Assembly (NCBI RefSeq): GCF_900107395.1
Contig: NZ_FNPW01000015.1
Coordinates: 62,001 to 126,000, forward strand
DNA from: Pseudomonas sp. NFIX28
Lineage (GTDB): Bacteria; Pseudomonadota; Gammaproteobacteria; Pseudomonadales; Pseudomonadaceae
Length of the DNA: 64,000 nucleotides
Direction: 5' to 3'
Shown here: in pieces, positions 56,440-64,000 of the stretch
Layout of the letters: every line of letters starts with the position of its first letter
Position numbering within the stretch: position 1 is the first letter of the stretch
Notes under the pieces: generated by a model
The model's database searches: none
Told to the model about the DNA's origin: nothing
The model's input: the letters and a program-made list of their open reading frames with translations, nothing else
Position numbers and translations under genes: made by a program

Positions 56440-57120
56440 TCAGCGGCTGGGTTTCCAGGCTCCGGCGTCGATCGCCTCGACCATGCGGTTGACGGCCTCG
56501 CGCATGGCCAGGTCGAGGACCTTGCCGTTAAGCGTCGAGTCGTAGGAAGCCGTGCCGCCGAAGCCGATCACCTCACGGTTGGACAGGGCGTATTCGCCAG
56601 CACCCTGGGTCGAATACACCACTTCGGAAGTGCTGATGTTGACGATGTTCAACGCCACCTTGGCGTAGGCCACCTGGGTCTTGCCGCGGCCGAGAATGCC
56701 GAACAGCTGGTGATCGCCGGTTTCCTTGCGGCCGAACTCGGTGACATCGCCGGTCACCACGAAATCGGCGCCCTTGAGTTTCTGCGCCTGCCCCTTGATC
56801 TGCGCTTCCTGCTGGATCTCGCCCATATTGTCGCGATCCAGCACATTGAAGCGGTGGGTCTGCTGCAGGTGGGTAATGAGGATGGTCTTGGCCTGACCGC
56901 CGAGGCGGTCGATGCCGTCGGAGAAAATCCCGCGCATGTAGCTGGAGCGGTTATCGAACTTGCCCACCGCCATCGGTACCCGGACTCCGGTCCACACCTG
57001 GCTGGCGCTCTGGACCTTCTCCACGGGCAGCGCCCGGGAGCTTTCCGTGGCACAACCGCTCATGCCCGCCAGTACGGCCAACGCCACGGCCGACACCACC
57101 AACTTCGAGATCAGTCTCAC
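56440..57120 (-). CDS. CsgG/HfaB-like outer-membrane lipoprotein
   Basis: 226 residues. MRLISKLVVSAVALAVLAGM with SGC is a lipoprotein signal. The mature protein follows CsgG: VPMAVGKFDNRSSYMRGIFS, then RFNVLDRDNMGEIQQEAQ and VTGDVTEFGRKETGD. CsgG forms the curli secretion pore, but no curlin (csgA/csgB) or csgE/F gene is present, so this operon belongs to the GNA1162-type arrangement with DUF4810 and DUF799. The cargo is unknown. First gene of the operon. Confidence 0.88.
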   Translation of the reverse strand: MRLISKLVVSAVALAVLAGMSGCATESSRALPVEKVQSASQVWTGVRVPMAVGKFDNRSSYMRGIFSDGIDRLGGQAKTILITHLQQTHRFNVLDRDNMGEIQQEAQIKGQAQKLKGADFVVTGDVTEFGRKETGDHQLFGILGRGKTQVAYAKVALNIVNISTSEVVYSTQGAGEYALSNREVIGFGGTASYDSTLNGKVLDLAMREAVNRMVEAIDAGAWKPSR

Positions 57121-57362
57121 TTGCGTTCCTTTTGAGTATTCATGAAAAGTGCCTTGGCCCTGCCACAGGCCTGCGAACCACGGCTTTTTGCGGGTTCGGG
57201 ACTAGCGGTCAGGGCACGCTGAAACGTGACGCAGGAGGCGTCGGCGGCGGCGATTATGCCAAAGTGCCATCACCGCGGAAAGAAATAAAAAATCCCGGCG
57301 TCAATCGCTTGACTGGCGCACCCCGCGCCCTGCTCTCGCGCCAGCGCCCGGCACTGGCTGCG

Positions 57363-60300
57363 TCAACGAAAGTCCCGGCTGCGCACGCTGATACCGCTCA
57401 GCAGATCGCTGAGGTCGCTCAGGCGGCCGGCGATCAGGTGGCGCACTTCGCCTTCGGTCTCCAGGGTCCCGTCGACCTTGAGCAACTGCGCGCCGACCAG
57501 GACCCGGCGCTGGCGTTCGGCCAGGTCGCGCCAGACCACCACGTTGACGTTGCCGAACTCGTCTTCCAGGGTGACGAAGGTCACGCCGCTGGCCGTGCCC
57601 GGCCGCTGGCGCCCGGTGACCAGCCCGGCGATGCTGACCGGCCGCCCGTGCTCGACCTCCAGCAGCTCGCGGGAACTGCGGCAGCGCCGGGCCTTGAGTT
57701 CGCCCCGCAGCAAGGCCAGCGGATGCGGCCCGAGGGTGGTGCCGACGCTCAGGTAGTCGGCCTGCAGGTCTTCGCCGACCGTCGGTGCCGGCAAAGCCAC
57801 CGACGCTTCCTCCTGGCGCGGCAAGCCGGCGAACAGGCCGAGCTGTTGCTGCACCCCCGCCACTTCCCAGCGCGCCCGATGCCGGTGCCCGGCCAGCCCG
57901 CGCAAGGCACCGGCATCGGCCAGCAGTTCCTGGGCGCGGTTGTCGAGCCGGGCGCGCAGCCCAAGGTCGGCGATGTCGACAAACGCGCCCTGGCCACGCG
58001 CGGTCTCGATACGTCGCGCGTCGTCTTCGCGAAAACCCTTGATCATCCGCAGCCCCAGGCGCAACGCCGGCTGCGCGCCGGCCAGCGGCTCCAGGCTGCA
58101 ATCCCAGTCGCTGGCGCACACGTCCACGGGACGAATCAGCAGCCGATGCCGGCGCGCGTCCTGGAGGATCTGGTCGGGGCTGTAGAAACCCATGGGCCAG
58201 CTGTTGATCAGGGCACAGGCGAAGGCCGCCGGTTCGTGGCACTTGAGCCAGCAGCTGGCATAGGTCAGCAAGGCGAAACTGGCGGCGTGGGATTCGGGGA
58301 ACCCATAATTGCCGAACCCCTTGATCTGCTCGAAGATCTGCGCGGCGAACTCGTCGCTATAGCCGTTGGCGCGCATGCCGTCGCGCAGGCGCAAGCGATG
58401 CGGCTCCAGGCCGCCGTGGCGTTTCCAGGCGGCCATGGAGCGGCGCAACTGGTCGGCCTCGCCGGGGGTGTAGTCGGCGGCGACAATCGCGATCTGCATC
58501 ACCTGCTCCTGGAATAGCGGCACGCCCAGGGTTCGCTGCAGCACCTCTTTGAGCTCCGCCGAGGGATAGGTCACCTTCTCCTTTTTGTCACGCCGACGCA
58601 GGTACGGATGGACCATGCCGCCCTGGATCGGCCCCGGCCGGACAATCGCCACCTCGATCACCAGGTCGTAGAAATCCTTCGGCTTGAGCCGGGGCAGCAT
58701 CGACATCTGCGCCCGCGACTCGATCTGGAATACGCCGATGGTGTCGGCGCGGCCGATCATTTCGTAGGTGGCCGGGTCATCCGGCGGAATGCTCGCCAGG
58801 GTCCACTGCTGGCCACGATAACCACGCACCAGGTCGAAGCAGCGGCGAATCGCGCTGAGCATGCCCAGCGCCAGCACATCCACCTTGAGCAGCCCCACCG
58901 CATCCAGGTCGTCCTTGTCCCACTGGATGATGGTGCGCTCGGCCATGGCCGCGTTTTCCACCGGCACCAGGGTGTCCAGCGGCTGTTCGGAAATCACGAA
59001 GCCGCCAGGGTGCTGGGACAGGTGCCGGGGAAAGCCGATCAGTTGCCCGGTCAGGCTCAGGACCCGGCGCAGCACCGGGCTGTCCGGGTCGAAGCCGGCC
59101 TCCAGCAGGCGCTCGACGGCAGGCGGTGTATCGCTCCAATGGCCGCAGCAATCGGCCAGGGCGTTGACCTGGTCCGGCGGCAAGCCCAGGGCCTTGGCCA
59201 CATCGCGCACCGCACCGGCGCCGTGGTAGGTGCTGACCACCGCGGTCAGCGCGGCGCGGTGGCGGCCGTAACGCTGGAACACATACTGCAGGACTTCCTC
59301 GCGCCGCTCGTGCTCGAAATCCACGTCGATATCCGGCGGCTCGTTACGCTCGCGCGAGAGAAAACGCTCGAACAGCAGGGTCGAGCGGTCCGGGTCGATC
59401 TCGGTGATGCCCAGGGCGAAACACACCGCCGAGTTGGCCGCCGAGCCGCGTCCCTGGCAGAGGATCGACTGGCTGCGGGCATAACTGACGATGTCGTGCA
59501 CCGTGAGGAAATAACTCTCGTAGCCCAGCTCGGCGATCAGCTTCAGTTCATTGTCGATCTGCTTGAGCACCTTGGGCGTGGCGCCCCCGGGCCAGCGCTT
59601 GGCGATGCCCTGCCCGGTCAGCTCGCGCAGCCAGCTGGCGGGTGTCTGGCCTTGCGGCACCAGCTCCCGCGGGTATTGGTAATGCAGCTGCCCGAGGTCG
59701 AAGCGGCAACGCTCGGCGATCTTCAGCGACTCCTCCAGCAGCGCCGCCGGATACAGCCCACGCAATGCCTCGAGGCTGCGCAAATGCCGCTCGCCATTGG
59801 GGTGCAGGCGCTGGCCGGCCTCGGCCACCCGCACGTGGTGGCGGATCGCGGTCATGGTGTCCTGCAGGGCCCGGCGCCCCCGCACATGCATATGCACATC
59901 GCCGCTGGCCACGGCGGCAATGCCCAGCTCCCGGGCCAACGCCAGGGACTCGCCCAGGCGCCGCTGATCGTCCTGCGCGCAGTGCAGTTCCACCGCCAGC
60001 CACAGCCGGTCGGCGAACACCTGTTGCAGCCAGCGCCCGGTTTCCCGCCGTGCAGCCTGTGGCTGCCCGGGCTCGTCCGCCAGCCACAGGGCCAACAGCC
60101 CCGGCAAGGGTTGCGCGAAGTCTTCGCGCAGCAGTTGGTACTGGCCCTTCTGCGCCCGGCGCCGGCCACGGGTAATCAGCCGGCACAGGCCCTGGTAGCC
60201 CTCCAGGCTCTCCACCAGCAGCACCAGTTTCGGGCCGTCGTCGAGGCGCACTTCACTGCCGACGATCAGCGCCAGGCCGCTGTCCTTCGAGGCCTGCCAG

Positions 60301-60452
60301 GCCCGGACGATGCCGGCCAGGCTGCATTCGTCGGTAATCGCCAGGGCCTGGTAGCTCTGGGCCGCTGCCCGTTCGAACAGCTCGCGGGCACTGGAGGCAC
60401 CGCGCTGGAAACTGAAGTTCGACAGGCAGTGCAGTTCGGCATAGCCCGTCAT
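57363..60452 (-). CDS. dnaE2: Error-prone DNA polymerase DnaE2 (ImuC)
   Basis: 1029 residues. The PHP domain begins immediately ([20 protein letters not shown]). The DnaE palm carries the catalytic acids in [19 protein letters not shown]; the C-terminal OB fold ends in [18 protein letters not shown]. It is a translesion polymerase acting with ImuA and ImuB in damage-induced mutagenesis. ATG 60452 overlaps the imuB stop by four bases. It is the last gene of the LexA2-controlled operon. Confidence 0.96.
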   Translation of the reverse strand: MTGYAELHCLSNFSFQRGASSARELFERAAAQSYQALAITDECSLAGIVRAWQASKDSGLALIVGSEVRLDDGPKLVLLVESLEGYQGLCRLITRGRRRAQKGQYQLLREDFAQPLPGLLALWLADEPGQPQAARRETGRWLQQVFADRLWLAVELHCAQDDQRRLGESLALARELGIAAVASGDVHMHVRGRRALQDTMTAIRHHVRVAEAGQRLHPNGERHLRSLEALRGLYPAALLEESLKIAERCRFDLGQLHYQYPRELVPQGQTPASWLRELTGQGIAKRWPGGATPKVLKQIDNELKLIAELGYESYFLTVHDIVSYARSQSILCQGRGSAANSAVCFALGITEIDPDRSTLLFERFLSRERNEPPDIDVDFEHERREEVLQYVFQRYGRHRAALTAVVSTYHGAGAVRDVAKALGLPPDQVNALADCCGHWSDTPPAVERLLEAGFDPDSPVLRRVLSLTGQLIGFPRHLSQHPGGFVISEQPLDTLVPVENAAMAERTIIQWDKDDLDAVGLLKVDVLALGMLSAIRRCFDLVRGYRGQQWTLASIPPDDPATYEMIGRADTIGVFQIESRAQMSMLPRLKPKDFYDLVIEVAIVRPGPIQGGMVHPYLRRRDKKEKVTYPSAELKEVLQRTLGVPLFQEQVMQIAIVAADYTPGEADQLRRSMAAWKRHGGLEPHRLRLRDGMRANGYSDEFAAQIFEQIKGFGNYGFPESHAASFALLTYASCWLKCHEPAAFACALINSWPMGFYSPDQILQDARRHRLLIRPVDVCASDWDCSLEPLAGAQPALRLGLRMIKGFREDDARRIETARGQGAFVDIADLGLRARLDNRAQELLADAGALRGLAGHRHRARWEVAGVQQQLGLFAGLPRQEEASVALPAPTVGEDLQADYLSVGTTLGPHPLALLRGELKARRCRSSRELLEVEHGRPVSIAGLVTGRQRPGTASGVTFVTLEDEFGNVNVVVWRDLAERQRRVLVGAQLLKVDGTLETEGEVRHLIAGRLSDLSDLLSGISVRSRDFR

Positions 60453-61864
60453 GCGAACCAGCCCTGCAGCAACAAGGGCCCCGCCTCGCCCACCGGGCGA
60501 TAGGCCCAGCCTTGCTGGCCGCTGCGGGTTTCGATCAGGTAATAGTCGCGGCGCACGTCGCCGCCGTCCCACCAGCCGGACTCGATGCGTTCCGGCCCCA
60601 TGAGGAGGCGCGCCGTCCCCTCCGGCAGCGCCAGCGGCTCGCGCAACAGCCAGCCCGGGCGCCGGGGGCCGGGCAGCAACGGGCAGGCCTGGCTGTCGCC
60701 GACCGCTTGCCAGCTGCACTCAGGGCGGTGATCGGCCTGGAAACGCAAGCCATGCACCGCCTCGTCCCCCAGGCGGGCACGCAGGCGTTCGCGCAATTGC
60801 TCCCAAGGCAAGGACTGCTGCGGGCGCTCGTCGAACAGCTCGCGATGCTGCGGCACGAAGCGCGGCAGATCCTCGGCCACCAGGCGCACGCCACGCACCG
60901 GCGCCGGCACCTGGACCTGCTCCAGGCGCCCGCGCGCCAGTTCGAACAGCATCCCCGGCTCGCGTTCGGCACTGAGCAGGCCGACCTTGATCAGCGTGTC
61001 GGGCCGCTCGACATGCTCCAGGTGCAGGTCGAAGCACTGCACCCCGCTGTCGCGACCACAGAGAAACGCCGCCAGGTCGCTGCTCAGGCGGCGCAGGGGA
61101 AACAGCAGGGCCTGGTGCGACAGCACATCGAAATTCAATTCGATGCGCAGGTCGAAACGCTCCGGCGGCTGATAGAACGCCAGCGCCACGGAGCGCTCGC
61201 CCAACAGGCTGTCCAGGTGCTTGAGCAGGCCCGCTTCGAAACGCCGGGCCAGGGTTTCCCGCGGCAACCCGCGCACCTGGGCGAAGGTGCGCAGGCCCAT
61301 GCGCGACAGGGCTGTGGCCGCGCCCGGTTGCAGGCCGAGACGCTCGACGGGCATGCGCCCCAGGGCCTGGCGCAACTGCTCCAGGTCGGTCACCGCCAGG
61401 CCGTCGTAGGCATTGGCCAGCACCCGGGCCGCCGCCGGATTCGGCGCGCTGACGATGCGGTGGCGAAAGCCCAGCTCCGTCAGTTCCTGGCGCAGGCGCG
61501 CCTCCAGCTGCGGCCAGGGGCCGAACAGGCCCAGGCTCGATTCGATCTCGAACACCAGGGTGCACGGGTAATGAACGCTGACCTGGGAGCTGAAGCGGTA
61601 GGCCCAGGCCGCGAGAAACTGCTGCCAGCGGTTGACTTCATCGGCATCGTATTCGGCGCTGGCGAAGTTCTTGCTCAGGGCCTGGGCGGCGGTCAGCGAC
61701 TGCCCGGGGCGCAACCCCAGCTCGCGGGCGGCGGCATTCACCGCCTGGATCACCCGGCGCTGCGGCGTCCCGCTGAGCAGCGCCAACGCGGCGTCCGGCT
61801 CGGGGCGCTGGCGCAGCGCCGCGTCCAGCGCCAATTGCGGGAACAGGATACAAACCCAGCGCAT
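60449..61864 (-). CDS. imuB: Y-family polymerase-like protein ImuB
   Basis: 471 residues. It begins [20 protein letters not shown], a Y-family palm start in which the usual catalytic Asp is absent (FPQLALDAA instead of an FxD-type motif), as typical for ImuB, which is an inactive hub. The little-finger region and a long C-terminal part follow. It recruits DnaE2 and the beta clamp at lesions. Its start is eight bases past the imuA stop. Confidence 0.92.
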   Translation of the reverse strand: MRWVCILFPQLALDAALRQRPEPDAALALLSGTPQRRVIQAVNAAARELGLRPGQSLTAAQALSKNFASAEYDADEVNRWQQFLAAWAYRFSSQVSVHYPCTLVFEIESSLGLFGPWPQLEARLRQELTELGFRHRIVSAPNPAAARVLANAYDGLAVTDLEQLRQALGRMPVERLGLQPGAATALSRMGLRTFAQVRGLPRETLARRFEAGLLKHLDSLLGERSVALAFYQPPERFDLRIELNFDVLSHQALLFPLRRLSSDLAAFLCGRDSGVQCFDLHLEHVERPDTLIKVGLLSAEREPGMLFELARGRLEQVQVPAPVRGVRLVAEDLPRFVPQHRELFDERPQQSLPWEQLRERLRARLGDEAVHGLRFQADHRPECSWQAVGDSQACPLLPGPRRPGWLLREPLALPEGTARLLMGPERIESGWWDGGDVRRDYYLIETRSGQQGWAYRPVGEAGPLLLQGWFA

Positions 61865-61871
61865 GGCAACC

Positions 61872-62488
61872 TCAATGCCCCGGCATGAAGGCAATCGGTG
61901 CCGAATGGGCCAGGCCGCCACGGCACTTGAGCACCCGCAGCTGCGCCGGCCGCGCCTCCAGGGCAAGGCGCAGGGCCGCCGGCGAAGGGTTGATGGCTTC
62001 CTTGAGGGAGCGGTAGGCAAAGGCCAGGGTCTGGCCGGTCTCGGCCGCCACCTGCAACCGCCGCAAGGCGCGGTCGTCGGCCTGTTGCGGCCAGCACAGC
62101 ACGGCCCCGCAGCTGCCCGAGCGCAGGCACTGTTCGGCCGCCCACAGGGCGTCCCGTTCACCGGCCTGGATCACCGACAGCTGGCGCAGGTCGACCCCGG
62201 CGTTCTGCCAGGCCTGGGGATACGGCACATGGGGCGGTGCCACCAGCACGATGCGCTCGCCGGCGGCCGAAAGCCGGGCCAGGGTCGGCCACACCAATTG
62301 CAGCTCGCCCACGCCCTGGGCGGCGATGAGGATTTCCGTCAGCGCCGCTTCCGGCCAGCCGCCGCTGGGCAAGGCCGCGTCCAGCATGGCGTGGCCAGTG
62401 GGTTGCGGGCTGGCGGCGGGCGCTGTCGGACGGCCCTTCCACACCCGGCCGGCATTGAACAGCGTCTCCAGAGCTACGACGGCGCCCA

Positions 62489-62489
<1 letters not shown>
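61872..62489 (-). CDS. imuA: Translesion synthesis-associated RecA-like protein ImuA
   Basis: 205 residues with a RecA/SulA-like fold (TGHAMLDAALPSGGWPEAALTEIL) but no Walker A GKT, as in ImuA. It is thought to connect RecA and the ImuB-DnaE2 mutasome. It starts on the last base of lexA2, so the reading frames abut. Cytoplasmic. Confidence 0.9.
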
Positions 62490-63106
<617 letters not shown>

Positions 63107-63144
63107 TTGTACTCCTCTGGGTTTTTCCTGACAAGAACCGCCAG

Positions 63145-64000
63145 TCAGCCCAGCCCGCGGCTCGCCAGGAAAGCGCTGATGTAATCGATGAACGCCAGCA
63201 CCTTGGCCGTGGCCCGCCGGTGGCTGGGGTAGACCGCCAGGATGTGCGGGCCGAAGCTGTCCGGGTCGATGGCGTAGTCCGCCATCACTCGCACCAGGCG
63301 CCCGTCGGCCAGGTAAGGCGCGGCGCTCCACAGCGGCGTATGGAGCAGCCCGCGCCCGGCCAGGGCATTGGCCAGCAGCAGGTCGTAATTGTCGCTGCGC
63401 AGCCGTGGTGCCCGGGGTTGCGCCAGGCTCAGGCGCTGCCCGTCCCGCTCGGCCCACCAGAACTCGCGGCTGAGCAAGGGGTGGCGATAGTGCAGCCATT
63501 CGTGCTGGTCGAGGGTCTGCGGCGTCACCGCCACGCCCTTGCGCGCCAGGTAGGCCGGGCTGGCGCACAGGGCCAGGCAATTGCGCCCGATCACCCGGGC
63601 GATCAGCCCCGGCAAGTCGTCATGGCCTTCGCGCAGGGCCAGGTCGTAGCCGCTTTCCAGCAGGTTGACGAACTCGTCGCACAGGTCCACCTGCAGGTTG
63701 ATCTGCGGATACTGCTCGAGAAAACCGCCGCACACCTGGTCGAGAAAGGCCTGCCCATAGGCCAGCGGCGCGGTGACCTTCAGGTTGCCGCGCAAGCCGT
63801 GCTGCAACTGCTCGATTTCCTCGCCGGCCTCCTCCAGCCGTTGCAGGACCTGGCGCGCGGTTTCCAGGTAGAGCCGCCCCACTTCGGTCAGCAGAATCCG
63901 CCGGGTGCTGCGCTCGAACAACCGAGCCCCCAGCTCGACCTCCAGGTGGTTGACCGCCTTGGTCAGGGCCGAGGGGGTCTTGCCCAATTGCTCGGCGGCG
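63145..64000 (-). CDS. LysR-family transcriptional regulator (start cut by window edge)
   Basis: About 285 codons are in the window; translation continues past 64000, where AAEQLGKTPSALTKAVNHLE is inside the helix-turn-helix. The rest is the LysR effector domain (GNLKVTAPLAYGQAFLDQVC, YDLALREGHDDLPGLIARVI). It resembles the DsdC/CrgA-like subfamily. Its 3' end is 38 bases upstream of lexA2 on the same strand, so the lexA2 promoter probably overlaps it. Confidence 0.92.
   Translation of the reverse strand, partial: AAEQLGKTPSALTKAVNHLEVELGARLFERSTRRILLTEVGRLYLETARQVLQRLEEAGEEIEQLQHGLRGNLKVTAPLAYGQAFLDQVCGGFLEQYPQINLQVDLCDEFVNLLESGYDLALREGHDDLPGLIARVIGRNCLALCASPAYLARKGVAVTPQTLDQHEWLHYRHPLLSREFWWAERDGQRLSLAQPRAPRLRSDNYDLLLANALAGRGLLHTPLWSAAPYLADGRLVRVMADYAIDPDSFGPHILAVYPSHRRATAKVLAFIDYISAFLASRGLG

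Overview
The window is a chromosomal segment of a Pseudomonas of the fluorescens group (P. protegens/P. chlororaphis-like). This rests on the high G+C content with strongly G/C-ending codons, on Pseudomonas REP palindromes (TGTAGGAGCGAG... and TGTAGCCGCTGCCG... types), and on gene content: cti, the lexA2-imuA-imuB-dnaE2 mutagenesis cassette, a cobW-cobN-chlI-chlD operon, and a TseT-type type VI secretion (T6SS) effector operon. No rRNA, tRNA, CRISPR array, insertion sequence or prophage was seen. Both ends cut genes: an AraC-type regulator on the left and a LysR-type regulator on the right.

Layout. 1-5.1 kb: AraC-type regulator, SBF-like transporter, a large unrecognised membrane protein, a YccF protein and a lipoprotein. 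5.2-6.8 kb: TerC/CBS/CorC membrane protein. 7.2-10.8 kb: one leftward T6SS operon (unknown 217-aa protein, PAAR tip, DUF4123 chaperone, co-chaperone, Tox-REase-5 nuclease effector, Imm52 immunity protein). 10.9-14 kb: LysR regulator divergent from a GlcG/HbpS-family protein and a DHA2 MFS pump. 14.5-15.9 kb: an orphan Wzz-like chain-length protein behind an AT-rich leader. 16.2-26.1 kb: cobalamin block, with chlD-chlI-cobN-cobW leftward and cbtB-cbtA-cobE-cobM rightward, each arm led by its own cobalamin riboswitch. 26.2-33.2 kb: nfuA, cti and the B12-dependent metH. 33.4-38.5 kb: small membrane proteins, a periplasmic binding protein, cysI-DUF934 and sohB. 38.9-40.7 kb: a lower-G+C insert carrying a PAAR-toxin fusion and a membrane-anchored immunity candidate. 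40.7-50 kb: housekeeping and accessory genes, including a stand-alone HoxX-like protein, an amidase remnant, dsbA, a LysR-controlled hydroxylase/lactonase pair and a 45-residue Cys-rich secreted peptide. 50.1-57.1 kb: UvrA-like ATPase, hybrid histidine kinase and a CsgG/DUF4810/DUF799 lipoprotein operon. 57.3-63.1 kb: the LexA2-controlled translesion synthesis operon.

Functional themes. The B12 block handles cobalt uptake (CbtAB), corrin ring methylation (CobM, CobE) and cobalt insertion (CobN with ChlI/ChlD, CobW), with B12 feedback on both arms; MetH a few kb away uses the product. Two independent T6SS cargo loci point to interbacterial competition: one encodes a nuclease with a soluble-looking immunity protein, the other a PAAR-fused toxin whose partner is membrane-anchored, which suggests a periplasmic target. 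Cti and DsbA serve envelope stress and folding. The LexA2 cassette provides damage-induced mutagenesis.
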